Assembly (NCBI GenBank): GCA_032718475.1
Contig: JAUCBJ010005399.1
Coordinates: 1 to 34,682, forward strand
Source of the DNA: Nemertoderma westbladi
Lineage: Eukaryota; Xenacoelomorpha; Nemertodermatida; Nemertodermatidae
DNA length: 34,682 bases
Reading direction: 5' to 3'
The position numbers were made by a program, and so were the translations under genes. Below the pieces are notes generated by a model, which was given only the letters and a program-made list of their open reading frames with translations, was not told the origin of the DNA and ran no database searches. Below are positions 1-10,489 of the stretch, piece by piece (the stretch's first letter is position 1; each line of letters opens with the position of its first letter).

Positions 1-1092
1 TTATTAATTGTACCTATTTGTTGATGGAAATATTGCTCTTTGGATAATACGGATAAATCACCCAAATTCCCAATTTTCTTGATACACTACAGGTTAGAGA
101 GACCGGCTATACATAACAATTGCGATTTATATTAATGTGGTGTGTATTGAATCCAATGTTATTTAGCAGATCCTACGTGAGTCAATTGCTGCTCTCTTTA
201 TGTGTGATCAAATATACTGACGGTCGGCAGAATAGTGTGTATGATTGTGATTGGTAACAAAGTATTTCCTAAAGAATACGCTTTATACTTTAATCATAAG
301 CGGTATCGTTGCGTTTTAGTATAAGTCTTAGTTCTGTTTAAATAGATAAAGCGCCACGTCCTAAAGGAACTGTTAATATTTCCCGAAAGCCAATAATATC
401 TGTCAGAGATTAATTATTAACGATCTATCGAATAATACAGTAGGTATACACTGCAACCTTACACTGCAATAATACAATTTAAGCAACCGAATTCAGCCTC
501 CCGGGTGTAGATCCATCGGGTGAATGATCGCGCATGGGCTGCCTTCGGCTAATGTTTTGCGTATTAGCATAAAATATTGTCGTATGCTAAAGGTGTTTTA
601 ATTAACTAAAAGACATATAAATTTTGGCGGGTTAAACTGCTAAAGGTCTTCAAAAGCGCGAACAACCATACCTCTATGAGCCGAGGGAAATTCGAACCTC
701 CTTTGAATATTGAGAGGGCGGATTCTTCCTGCAGTATGTGATTAGGCCTACCGGTACTACTGTACTATTTATAGCACGAGACTGCTAGAATTACAAAATA
801 GGTGCCGGTACTAATACTAAACGATACCGCAAGGCGCAACCGAACCACCCGAGCGACGGATTCGTGATTGGCAAGTACTGAAGTACCGTACTGTAGCCTG
901 TCACCTGTAGGTCTTTAAGCGTAGCGTAGAGCTGTAGAGACGGGTGTAGTAATGGGTCTATTGTAATACTATACTGCGCTCGCACTGCATCAGCATCAGT
1001 TAGTCAGGCAGTCGCAGTATAGACAGAAAGACGTTAGTCGAGTCGTACGCTCCTGTACTGCACTCGTCAGCTCGTACTGCAATAACTGAATA
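1..1092. other. Upstream flank of XRCC4-like gene, no gene seen
   Basis: AT-rich sequence with no reading frame that resembles a protein. The last 300 bases are rich in short GTACTG/CAGTAC words. Promoter elements for the gene at 1093 must lie here or further left, but no clear TATA box is visible close to the start codon. Confidence 0.5.
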
Positions 1093-2208
1093 ATGGATAT
1101 CCTTGCAGAAAACTTCGTAAAGATTGTGACGGAAGATGGATGTGAGTTGCTAATTAATGCGACGGTTGGAAAGATTGATCTTAAACTTATGATTACTGAC
1201 GGGGCGGATGTGTGGTTCGGAGAATTAAACGCGGCAGCAGTCACTGAAAGTTGCCGCAAGATCGGAATGGAATTAACTGACTATATGGCAGATATGAAGT
1301 CGGCGTTATTAACAGCAACTACCGATAATATTTATAATTATAATAACAACGAATTTGTTTGGAAGAAATTAATCTCAACTGAAATCAGTACAATAAAAAA
1401 TACATTAGGGTGTGTGCCTATGGTCCGTGCGAAAAATCCTAAGAAAGACATTATGACTTTAATAGATCGTTTGGCTAGTGAAGCCGTTCAGCTTAAGAAA
1501 GATAAACAAATCATGGCTTGTGAGAATCAATTGCATTCCAACATGAATAAACTCAAAATACGTGATCTCCAGTCGAAATTAAAGAGTAATGACGAGGAAT
1601 TAAGAAGCACAGAGCCCGATGTAACTGTTGGGGTTGTTCCGACCTCAGGATATGGTAGGCCAATCACCAACTGTCAATCATCCGCCAACTATAACGGAGA
1701 AGGGGATAAGTGTATACCGGGAAGAAATAGTAAACGCAAAACAAAGAAATTGCCTAGAAATTATACGGACGATTTAAAGACGTCAAATATTGACGAGTTA
1801 CTTAATTTTATATCATCTATGTCATCTTACGAAGTTGCCTGTTTTACTTGCGATAACAAAGATATTGCACACATTTGTCGGTGTTGCATGAAAGGTTTCT
1901 GCAACTTGTGCGAGTCGCTTGGTGCGTCTCGTATCAAATGTTCAAGGAACAACATTGGAATCCGCAACCACATTCTATTACCTGCTGTCACCTTATCTCG
2001 CAACCGAAAAAAGGTTGAAAGCATTCGAAAACAAATGTTATGGGGCTGTTTGACGTGCACCCTGGATAACCCCGGGGATGTGCATGTTTGCCAAGCTTGT
2101 GGAGAGGAACGGAGGGACCGAGCAGACGGCTGGCAATGCGTGCAATGCACTCTATTCAATCGCCCTGGGTGTTCAGTCTGTCAGCTGTGCGAGTTTCGGA
2201 AACCGTAG
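1093..2208 (+). CDS. XRCC4-like end-joining scaffold with C-terminal zinc fingers
   Basis: A 371-residue intronless protein. Residues 1 to about 115 look like the XRCC4 head. A TDG-x3-W-x-G core sits at 35-43, followed by a helix ending in ALL at 71-73, then a YNYN strand and an LG near 105. Residues about 115-172 form a Lys/Glu-rich helix like the XRCC4 coiled-coil stalk. In known XRCC4 this dimeric stalk holds DNA ligase IV during non-homologous end joining in the nucleus. Unlike vertebrate XRCC4, the tail is cysteine-rich. Residues about 249-297 have CxxC, HxCxxC, FCxxC, C and H spacing like a B-box. Two RanBP2-type fingers follow: W317-x-C-x2-C with a second CxxC, and W347-x-C-x2-C with CQLC near the end. 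An in-frame stop at 1087 lies just before the ATG, fixing the start. The stalk looks shorter than in human XRCC4 (my estimate). The domain assignment rests on pattern recognition, not a search; PAXX or another XRCC4-superfamily member is the alternative. Confidence 0.72.
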   Translation: MDILAENFVKIVTEDGCELLINATVGKIDLKLMITDGADVWFGELNAAAVTESCRKIGMELTDYMADMKSALLTATTDNIYNYNNNEFVWKKLISTEISTIKNTLGCVPMVRAKNPKKDIMTLIDRLASEAVQLKKDKQIMACENQLHSNMNKLKIRDLQSKLKSNDEELRSTEPDVTVGVVPTSGYGRPITNCQSSANYNGEGDKCIPGRNSKRKTKKLPRNYTDDLKTSNIDELLNFISSMSSYEVACFTCDNKDIAHICRCCMKGFCNLCESLGASRIKCSRNNIGIRNHILLPAVTLSRNRKKVESIRKQMLWGCLTCTLDNPGDVHVCQACGEERRDRADGWQCVQCTLFNRPGCSVCQLCEFRKP

Positions 2209-2511
2209 ATAGAATTCATGAAGTTTGTTGAAACCCGCGGTGAACTGTTGCCGGTCTATAAAAGTAATTCCTTTTGAGGATTTGGGCACGGACCACAAGC
2301 CAGTATAATGCCACTTTTTATGAAGATTTATAATTAATTAGCGTCTGTTTATTTAAGAATTAAGATAGTGCCATTGAATTATGGATAATGAGCACGAAAA
2401 AATGCTTAAGAACATTTATTCTGGCTGAATTATAGCTGAAGAAATGTAAATTGGAGATTGCAAGAAACGGTTCTTTCAAAGGTTTTCTAATTAATCAACT
2501 TTATAAATGAC

Positions 2512-2517
2512 AATAAA
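2512..2517 (+). other. Candidate polyadenylation signal AATAAA
   Basis: An AATAAA lies about 300 bases after the stop codon of the XRCC4-like gene, in an AT-rich stretch, and is a plausible 3' end signal. No transcript evidence is available. Confidence 0.35.
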
Positions 2518-3199
2518 AAGCAAATTATAAAACACAAAATCATCCAAAGGACTTACTTTTACATCGTTCCGTTCACCATGGCAACCGGCGGTGAGAAAAT
2601 ATATTTTGCTGGTGGTGAAAATAATTTGCCGCATTCAGCCACCTTATTAAAATGAAACACTAATAAAACTTTTTGAATTTCAATGTTGTACTAAGGACTC
2701 AAGTTGTAAAGGAATGTTTTAGATATGTATGAGTAGGCCTATGGATGTTCTGTTGGTTAAGTGATGTTAGGACCTATTTTCTCTAAGCCCTTTTTGCCTT
2801 TAAGTGCAATAATTTTACCCTACAAATTACGATTACTTTTAAATTACTTAAATTTTAGGATGTATCAACGAGGCTACAGTTATAATTAAGTGCAATATCT
2901 ACCACCTTTAGTTAATTACTATTTTTCAACTGGTTTGTAGTTAGAAGATAAGGTAGTCTAAATGTTGTCTATTGTCATTCTTTTATTCTAATCTTTTTAT
3001 TATTTTTAAGGGGGACTTAACCTTTTTTAGGATAAAAAATTCAAAAACCTTATTTTTGTCGATCTTTGTGTAGAATTTAATGGCAAATCCAAATATATGT
3101 GTTATGACTTCTCAACATGTTTAGTTTTGAATATATGACGATTTCACAACGGAATGTTTCCATAAATATAAAATTAACATCATTGTCGCGAAAAAATGT
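2518..3199. other. Intergenic, nothing recognised
   Basis: AT-rich intergenic DNA without a convincing reading frame, RNA gene or tandem repeat. Confidence 0.5.
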
Positions 3200-3845
3200 T
3201 TTCCGACAAATAAACAGACTAGATTTTGCCGAACATCAAAACTGAAATCGGAAATGAAATCAGCGACCCCGAAAACCCTCATAATGAGAATGTTAGCTAC
3301 AATGTGTGTTTTCTATGTTGACCGAAATTCGAACAGACAGACAGACAGACAGACTAATAAATAGGAGACAGGGGGGGGGGGGGGACTGGACTCAAATCCC
3401 GCCTTGGCGAATTAATATCCCGCCTCAATGTTAAATTCTCAATTTAGGTAAAGGAGCAGGTTACAGTGGCACGTTATTTTAACCAAAACAATAAACTAAA
3501 CACAATAGAACATTTGAGAGTAATGAGCTGTTATTTGCGTCCAATTTCCCCTGGAGAGGGATTAATTTTTATTGCGTCCAGTTCCCCCCCCCCCCCCCCC
3601 TCCCCCTATCTGATAAATAGACAAAATTTAACCAAAAATTAAAACTGAGATCAGAAATGGCCGACCGACCATTTCAGGTTCACCGACCAGGAAAACCCCG
3701 ATGGCGAAACTTTTAGATATTTCGTATGATTTATTATATTCGGACGGACAAACCAACATCAGACAGACATTCCGACAGACAGACTAGATTTGGCCTAACT
3801 TGAAAACTGACATCAGAATTGAAATCAGCGAAGCCTACGAATCAA
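3200..3845 (+). repeat. Cluster of diverged dispersed repeats with ACAG runs
   Basis: Three related stretches start near 3225, 3635 and 3790. They share words such as AACTGA, ATCAGAAATGAAATCAGCGA and CCCCGAAAACCC, and two are followed by runs of CAGA. A reverse-strand copy lies at 10490-10625. The family is not one I can name. A separate G/C-tract element interrupts the cluster at about 3371-3610. Confidence 0.6.
3371..3610. repeat. Short inverted-repeat element bounded by poly(G) and poly(C)
   Basis: A run of 14 G (3371-3384) followed by ACTGGAC is mirrored by GTCCAGTT followed by 17 C (3584-3600). The ends are therefore inverted copies of each other about 240 bp apart, as in a small MITE or fold-back element. 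The interior carries a copy of the GGAGCAGGTTACAG dispersed motif at about 3448-3500. No clean target duplication is visible. Confidence 0.45.
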
Positions 3846-5405
3846 TCAATCAATAGAGCACATAGAGCTCGTGGAACCCGAACAATACCAGCTATCTGCT
3901 GGACTATTTAGGACTATAAAGGACTATTTAAATTAATTCATATCGGATGTCACATAGAGACTGACCAATTTGCGCGGAAAGGTTCAAACTTTAAACGCAT
4001 TTTACTCAGAATATCATTTCTAATTTTTTTCCTCGACTCAGTTAAAACCTATCTACTCCATCATTTTTTAATCATTTCGCTTGAAATTTTCAATGAATGG
4101 TCTTGACATATTAACCAATAAAACTTGTAGGCCTAGATACTGTAGATTTAAAAAAAATGCTACCTTTTCTCATAAAATTGGCGGGAGATTCAAATTTCAA
4201 TTTTTGCCATGAAAATTATCATAAGAACTTACTAATACATATAATAAATTTGCATAATTTAAGTCATAAATACAAACAAACCTCGTTTAATCCTCCAAAA
4301 ACTGGTAGTGTCTCCTGAAACGTAAAGCCCCCCCCCCCTTAATTAAGGTATTATTCTATTGAATTCGGAAGAATTTCGGATTCATTATTTTCTAAATTTT
4401 AACCAAATACTTTTTTCAAATTTAATTGTATACGTATTAAATAATTAGTTTTATTCAATTAAGCTATTTATAAACCCTTACCGGTAGAAATCTAAAAAAC
4501 GACTGCGACCGAGAACATGACGAACTGATGCAAGTATAATAAACGTTGGCTGACTGAATGTGGGGGGGGGGGGGGGGGGGTGAAGCTTTTAAGCATTTTA
4601 AAGTAAATTGCAAGACACACACCGCTGGAAATGCACATACGCACACGCGAGTCCGCTATTAACTGACCTAAACGCAGTGGTAAGTTGCTACATTTTACGT
4701 CATTTCATTACCCCCACGCTCTCCATTTCTCATTGGGTCTCTCATCATTTTCCGGTTCAACCCACTTGAGAAAGCCACCTGTTTCGGGCGAACCTTACAG
4801 TTACAGCTCAGCTGCCTGCCTTCAACTGATTAATTATTGCATACAACGTCCAGGTCACTGATGCTTTTTAGTTTGTGGTACCGATGTACCTACCCGTAAG
4901 GTTTACTTAACTTACTTGATTAATTAATTAAATACAAACATTATTTAGCCAATAACCAATAACATGCATGAATATCGTGTATTATTCATTGTGATTTCTG
5001 ATTTGCAGCAACATGTTTCGACGGACCTAAAGTTACTTTTTTTAAACTAACTACGTAAAAAATTATTTATAATTATCGTAAAAATAATGATCAACCAATC
5101 GAGAACTACGACTTATTGTTATCCTGATTCATCTAATAATAATTATTATTTTGATTTGTCTACCTTAAATACATAAACTTTGTGTGCGTCCGAAATATCG
5201 TTGAAACCAGGGAGTAATTTGATTAATGGGGAACTCACATTATTGCACTGCCGGGTTTTGTTACCTCCGTTTCAGAGCAAAATTAAATATAAATATTTTC
5301 TTAATCAACAAAACATAACCAATATAATAGACGCATCCAATATTAATATTATGATTGAACTAAACTAAACAGCCTCTAATATCATTAGACAGTAGACACA
5401 AATTG
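3846..5405. other. Intergenic, repeat fragments and homopolymer tracts
   Basis: About 1.5 kb with no supported gene. It holds a diverged copy (about 3950-4020) of a repeat that recurs in reverse at about 10375-10460, a run of 11 C at 4328-4338 and a run of 19 G at 4562-4580. An open frame at 5180-5368 has no recognisable features and is not called. Confidence 0.5.
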
Positions 5406-8105
5406 TTACATAATCAAATACTTTTGCAGGATAGCGTGAGCTAAATCATCAGCTCCGGTTGAGTGGTAAATGAGCATAAGGTTGACTGCCACATCATAAT
5501 GCAGGTCGTACAGGGAACCAGTATTGTCGCAACCGCTGGGTACCCATGGTAACGTAAGCGCTTTGTTATAATAATATATGGCGAGGTTCAATATACTAAG
5601 CGAGTGCATGGCTCGCCCCAGGTTGTAGTAAGTCTCGCAACACATTCCTCGAAGTTCCTCATATTTTTGAAAAAATGCGAATGCGTGAACCGACAGTAGA
5701 TGGCGCTTACTACAGAACTTACTGACGGCTATATGAGAGTAAGTGATACCTAACATTAGACACATCATCGGGTCTTGGGGGTTCCTCTTGTGGCACGCCA
5801 TGTACTCGCTAAGGGCGTATCTATAGGTCCCGCTGATGAAAGAGTTATTGCCGAGGAGAACCCCGATAGGATAGCAGTCGGAGAGACGGTTAGCCAGTCG
5901 GTTGAGGAACTTTGATTGCCGGTTGTCCAACGAACTGTAAGTCGTCTGGTGGAACATGTTCCACACTTGATGAGACTCGTGGATAGCGACAACGAATTCT
6001 TTGATGTAAGCGTAAGCGCAACTGAAGTTCCCGTTGAGGAAACAAGAAACGAAACGAAGATACTTCAACATTTGTACTTTAACCGAAGCGTAATGCCAAC
6101 AGCTGGAGACGTGCGCGATACCGATGAGCCACTCCAGGTCGGCGTGCCATCCGCGATGCAGGAGTACCTCGCAGGTCTTCTCGAAGAGGCCCCACCACTG
6201 GGGCGGAGGCAACAGCGACCATCTCTGGGAGAACTGGGCGACCCTCCGATGCGCCCCCAACGACTCCATCCGCTGTTTGAATGAGTTGAGGACCTCCCCC
6301 CTTCGTCGCGAGGAACTCCTTTTTCCGGTCGCGAGGAAATCACTCGGCGGAAGGCAATTACCGAACCAGTGATTCCGGGTTCCCGTGTAGACTACCGCGT
6401 CCTGGTAGAGGAAGGCCATGAGCAACATGGACGAGCCTATGAACTCAGTGGACCTCCCTTCAGAGTAAAGTAACATCGCTTTCTGATGCAGCAAAGATAT
6501 GTGCAGAGGATCGCCATTAACGACATCGTTAACGTCTAGAGTCAATGACAGTGCGTCCACTGCTTCATTTACGCGGTTCATTTGCTTTAGCAAGGCGGAA
6601 AGCGCCAACCTGGGTGCCACTTCCTTGCTTGGATCCGTGGCTATCTCTAAACTCTTATTGTACGCATCGACAGCAGAATCGTTCTTGCCGAGACTTTGTA
6701 AACATTCAGCAAACTTTACCCACACCTCTACGGCGTTGAAGTTGCGCGATTTGGTGAGGGCTTCGAGGTATTCCACCGCGAGTCTGTAGTTGGTTGTGTT
6801 GATAAGGGCCTCCGAGACATCGAGGTAGAGGTCCCCGTACTCCTCGGGGCTCTCCTCGAACAACGGCGCCAACACCGTCTTGGCCGCCTCGCTGCGATTA
6901 AGATAGATGAGACAAATACCGAGTTTAACACGGAGGTCCATTGGGGTATCTGGGGTGAGCTGGGGGGCAATGGCCCCCACAGTCGGGGCATATCTTCCCC
7001 CCATTGGTGGCGCATCCTTACCAACTAGGGATTCCCCCACTACAGCCCCCCTAGATTTCACTGCACAGAACTGAACTATTGCGTCCATGGCCGATTGGTA
7101 CTGTTTCGTCTGCAGATACAATTCGACCAGATTATTAACATCCTCAACTTTCACCGCGTGTGGGTGTCTGTTGCAGGATTGCTGGAGTGTGGCGGTGGCT
7201 TGCACCACATTCCCAGAGTCGTGAAACAATCGCACAGTCTCCCTGGCAACCATAAAATAGTCCTCACTCTTACAGCGGTCCAACGCATCCAGTAACCGCA
7301 TGTATGCGGCCATAATACGCCGATCATCCTGTAGCTTCTTAAACAAACTCACGCAGGTCCAGTGGTAAGACAGGTTGTCTGGCTCAGCACGTGAGGCGTG
7401 CATATAGCAGGCGGCAGCGCGTGACACATCCCCATCATCCTCACAACGCTCAGCCAACTCTATCCATTGATGCGGGTTCTTCCGGCGCAACAATGCCGCC
7501 ATCACGGCGTTCTTGAATGAGTTATCTTTGTCGCCGAGACGAGTGTATATCTCTGTAAGTAGCTCGTACGGGTCGGCTACCTTGCGACACTCCTTTATCA
7601 CTAGGTAACACATGTCCTTGGCTACAGAGTCCTCGCCTCTAACAAATCGCATACGAGCCTCGCCCATTAGTCCCTGGAGATGTAGTGGGAGTCGCATCAT
7701 TCCTCGGGCGGTCCGCGGTTTACTCCGGGGTGTTGACTCATCACTCGTTCCTGGTGGCTCGTCGCCCGTAGCAGCCGGGTCGTTGCTCGGAGCAGCCGGA
7801 TCGTCGTTTAGAATGGACTGGAATATATCGACACCATCGTCTATATCGGCAGGCAGATCGATGACGTTGTCGGTGTACTGTATGAAGTCAATCCGTCCGT
7901 CGATAACGTCCTCCCATTGGGAGCGGGCACGGGATGCGTTGCGCTCACGTCGTGTCTCGGTTACGGGTGTCGGCTCATCGAGAAGGACAACCTCGTCGCG
8001 CGAATCACCCGGGGTGACGGACCTGCCTAAGTGTCGGTTTAAATTAGCCAAGAGTCCAGCGTTAGCGGGAATACCGGTACTCGATAAAGGGTTTAACTGA
8101 TCCAT
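5406..8105 (-). CDS. GTF3C3: General transcription factor 3C polypeptide 3 (TFIIIC TPR subunit)
   Basis: A complete 899-residue intronless frame, close to the human length of about 886. GTF3C3 (TFIIIC102) is the tetratricopeptide scaffold of the TFIIIC tau-A lobe. It bridges promoter-bound TFIIIC to TFIIIB, so that RNA polymerase III can transcribe tRNA genes in the nucleus. Residues 1-140 are a low-complexity, acidic and Pro/Ala/Thr-rich N-terminus. The repeat region opens with a family-typical LQGLMGEA-x2-RFVRGE block at about 143-158 and continues as degenerate TPR helices. A second, C-terminal TPR block spans about 740-899, with YYNLGRAMHSL and LAIYYYNKALTLP near the end. An in-frame TAG lies seven codons before the ATG, supporting this start. 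CIAO2B lies 86 bp upstream on the same strand. Lack of introns over 2.7 kb is unusual for an animal gene of this size. The intact frame argues against a dead retrocopy. Confidence 0.93.
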   Translation of the reverse strand: MDQLNPLSSTGIPANAGLLANLNRHLGRSVTPGDSRDEVVLLDEPTPVTETRRERNASRARSQWEDVIDGRIDFIQYTDNVIDLPADIDDGVDIFQSILNDDPAAPSNDPAATGDEPPGTSDESTPRSKPRTARGMMRLPLHLQGLMGEARMRFVRGEDSVAKDMCYLVIKECRKVADPYELLTEIYTRLGDKDNSFKNAVMAALLRRKNPHQWIELAERCEDDGDVSRAAACYMHASRAEPDNLSYHWTCVSLFKKLQDDRRIMAAYMRLLDALDRCKSEDYFMVARETVRLFHDSGNVVQATATLQQSCNRHPHAVKVEDVNNLVELYLQTKQYQSAMDAIVQFCAVKSRGAVVGESLVGKDAPPMGGRYAPTVGAIAPQLTPDTPMDLRVKLGICLIYLNRSEAAKTVLAPLFEESPEEYGDLYLDVSEALINTTNYRLAVEYLEALTKSRNFNAVEVWVKFAECLQSLGKNDSAVDAYNKSLEIATDPSKEVAPRLALSALLKQMNRVNEAVDALSLTLDVNDVVNGDPLHISLLHQKAMLLYSEGRSTEFIGSSMLLMAFLYQDAVVYTGTRNHWFGNCLPPSDFLATGKRSSSRRRGEVLNSFKQRMESLGAHRRVAQFSQRWSLLPPPQWWGLFEKTCEVLLHRGWHADLEWLIGIAHVSSCWHYASVKVQMLKYLRFVSCFLNGNFSCAYAYIKEFVVAIHESHQVWNMFHQTTYSSLDNRQSKFLNRLANRLSDCYPIGVLLGNNSFISGTYRYALSEYMACHKRNPQDPMMCLMLGITYSHIAVSKFCSKRHLLSVHAFAFFQKYEELRGMCCETYYNLGRAMHSLSILNLAIYYYNKALTLPWVPSGCDNTGSLYDLHYDVAVNLMLIYHSTGADDLAHAILQKYLIM

Positions 8106-8191
8106 TGACCAATCATTAAAAAACTATCCAACAACAAATGAACTGTTAGTTATACATACAGTAATTCAGTTATTTCGAACTCCGACTAAAC
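8106..8191 (-). other. 86-bp gap between CIAO2B and GTF3C3
   Basis: This is the whole space between two same-strand genes. On the minus strand I see no AATAAA or ATTAAA for CIAO2B here. There is an acceptor-like TAACTAACAG upstream of the GTF3C3 start. This fits either a shared transcript or overlapping transcription units; sequence alone cannot decide. Confidence 0.4.
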
Positions 8192-8671
8192 CTATATATT
8201 AACCTTAGTTTTTAGACAACCATTTACAACTTCGATTAAATGTGTATTTTCTAGGGCAGCAGCGACCCTCTCTTTATCCGCCAACTGTTTATTGATAGCG
8301 GCTTCAGACACGTGACTTCCGGGCGAAATCTCAACGTCTACTTTAAACCGAACAGGAAGGGATCGCATCAACTTCACGCGAATAGCTAACCCGATAAGTG
8401 TGGCCATACTGCAATGAGGAATGGTAGGAACGAACTGTACCTTAATGGCATTGCCATTATCGTCCACGGTAATGTGTTCTTCGTCGACCACGTTCAATTG
8501 CTCAAGCGTTAAGGGATGTTCAGGGTCATTTATGTCGCGAATTATATCAAAAATTTCTTGGGCATCAAATTCATCAGGACTTTTCTCGTCGTTCAGTTCT
8601 TTGTCGGTAAATATTCTCTCTCCGCTTCGAATTCTAACACTTGGATTCACATTCTGTACAGGATTACTCAT
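8192..8671 (-). CDS. CIAO2B: MIP18-family cytosolic iron-sulfur assembly component 2B
   Basis: A 159-residue intronless frame, close to the human protein (163 residues). CIAO2B (FAM96B/MIP18) joins CIAO1 and MMS19 in the targeting complex that hands Fe-S clusters to cytosolic and nuclear enzymes such as DNA polymerases and helicases. Residues 36 to about 125 form the MIP18/DUF59 fold. The hallmark [13 protein letters not shown] segment carries the conserved reactive cysteine at position 87. The family's C-terminal [19 protein letters not shown] block is almost unchanged. CIAO2B is favoured over CIAO2A because of this block and the acidic [20 protein letters not shown] region. GTF3C3 follows 86 bp downstream on the same strand. 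The assignment is secure; the start is the first ATG of the conserved frame. Confidence 0.96.
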   Translation of the reverse strand: MSNPVQNVNPSVRIRSGERIFTDKELNDEKSPDEFDAQEIFDIIRDINDPEHPLTLEQLNVVDEEHITVDDNGNAIKVQFVPTIPHCSMATLIGLAIRVKLMRSLPVRFKVDVEISPGSHVSEAAINKQLADKERVAAALENTHLIEVVNGCLKTKVNI

Positions 8672-9960
8672 TATATAGTTTATATTACAGTAGGCCTATT
8701 ACATATTAAACACTAGGTCTGTAGGTACCGATATGCCTATACCAGAATACAGGTTAACCAGTTAACCTGTTAACAGGTAGGCCCTATACATATTCAGATA
8801 TTATATTTTAGGGTTTTTAAAAAACATGTTATTATTTATCCATGACAGGTTGACAGCATGATGTTTTTAAATTGTTTTTTTTGGATTAACGTGTTTGGGG
8901 CTTGGCGCTTGCTTGGGGCAGTGGGGGGCCTCTACACAGCTACATAATATAACAGTATAAGCAGATAAGTACAGACCAGCAGACTGGCAGAACAGCTGCA
9001 AGCAGAAGGGATACAAGACCAGAAGACCGAACGTAATCAGGATCGAATGTAACATAATTCAGTAATTATTACGTATCGAATGTAACCACACAATTATGTT
9101 ACATTGGATCCTATAACCAGATAGGCCTAACTATGTTACATTCCATATACAAATTACAGAATTACTACATAGGCTACTACATACTAAGCCCGAATGTAAC
9201 ATTGCCATTTAAACAGTTAAAGGAACATGTTACAGAGGCGTGTTTGGGGGAACCAAAACAATAAACGAAAGTTAACACATTTACAAGATTATACAGGTTA
9301 CTTAATTTGGTATTTGTTTTGAACTCACCAGACTGTTTCTTCTTGCAGTCTTGTAAATAAACAAAGAATTTCATCGCTTAACTCCTGACTGCCTGACCAG
9401 TACAGCAGTAGAGTAGCCTACCTCAGTACCTACTGCAGTTTACTGCTGCTGCTGTACTGTAGGTCAGTAGGTCGACTGCCTGACCGCTGGTGGAGGACCT
9501 GAAAGATGTTAGTCCTGTTTCTTTTTGTTTGAAATGTTTTATTTTGTGTATTTTCGAAACAAAGCAAGGCATATTTGTAATAATAAATATATTTTCAGTC
9601 AATTCCAGTATTCTCTGATTCTGTCTAGATAAAGTTCACTGTTCAGGTTCACATAGCAGCATAGGTGCAGGGCAGGTAGGTAGACCTACCTGCCTGCCTA
9701 CAGTATGTGACAACCCCAGACTGGCAGAACGTCATGAAATAGGTAAAGTGCTAACAGCTTTACCTATACCTATAATACTGCCTGCCTGTTAAAATATAGG
9801 GTTAAACTTTTCCACGTATGTTGTACGTTTCCATGTATGTGCGTACGCGTACGTATCCACGTTAAATTACATTACAATTACATTACATTGAGCGATTTAA
9901 CATACAGACATACTGCTGTACTGTACGTGTATGAATGCGCGGTCGGTCTAAACACCCAAA
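8672..9960. other. Intergenic with short repeats
   Basis: No gene is supported. The stretch holds several TGTTACATT words around 9060-9140, a dispersed repeat at 9196-9335 and CTGCCTGCCT-like low-complexity DNA at 9390-9800. It also holds a perfect 11-bp inverted repeat with a 2-base spacer at 9671-9694. The open frames here lack any family signature. Confidence 0.5.
9196..9335 (+). repeat. Dispersed repeat copy (shared with 34158-34308)
   Basis: This 140-bp stretch matches 34158-34308 closely: GCCATTTAAA, then GTTACAGAGGCGTGTT, GGGGGAACCAAAACAATAAA, CGAAAG, TAACACAT, a GGTTACTTAATT block and a TTTGTTTTG-x-ACTCACC end. Shorter pieces of the same family lie near 3448, 15056 and, reversed, 26440. 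Confidence 0.7.
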
Positions 9961-10460
9961 TCACACCAAATTGACCGATTGAACCCCCCCCCCCCCCCCC
10001 CCCCCCCTAAAAAGACTAAAAATACTAAAAATACTAGGCCCCTACTCCTCCGTCATTTTCCATTTTTATTTTCCGATACCACATTTTTTGGAACCAGCAT
10101 GTTTATCTTATGATATTTTTCACGCAATTTTTGTATTTTCGTTTTCTATTTCTGATAATTGGCAATTTTGTAAAAAAAAATAAAAATTTGGGAAAAATTT
10201 AAAAAACCCATGTTTTTTTTGTAAATTTTCATTAAAAAAATGGGGAAATATTATCAAATTAAGAAAAGTGCGTGAAATTCATTGAAGCCTATTAAATTAT
10301 CTTTCATATAAATCAAAAATTGCAAAAAAACGGTTAAGAAATGGCGGAGGAGTAGTATTTTTCATGCGAAAAAATGTCATTCTGAGATAATCGCCTTCAA
10401 ATTTCAAACCTTCCCGCGCAAAACTACCTGTATGGGGTCTGGTTGGTTAATAGTGTCTGA
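9961..10460. repeat. Poly(C)-bearing repeat with imperfect inverted ends
   Basis: A run of 24 C (9984-10007) is followed by AAAATACT and CTACTCCTCCGTCATTTTCC. Near 10335-10365 the reverse complement of that block appears (GGCGGAGGAGTAGTATTTTT). The arms are about 320 bp apart, which suggests an old fold-back element. The 10375-10460 part resembles 3950-4020 in reverse. Confidence 0.45.
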
Positions 10461-10489
10461 CATGAAGGAAACACAGCACCGAGCTAAAA

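Noticed and set aside
5916-8100. Several plus-strand frames opposite GTF3C3
   Set aside because: They are antisense shadows of the clear GTF3C3 frame and have no family features.
9671-9694. Perfect 11-bp hairpin as a microRNA precursor
   Set aside because: The stem is far too short and lies in CTGCCTGCCT low-complexity sequence.
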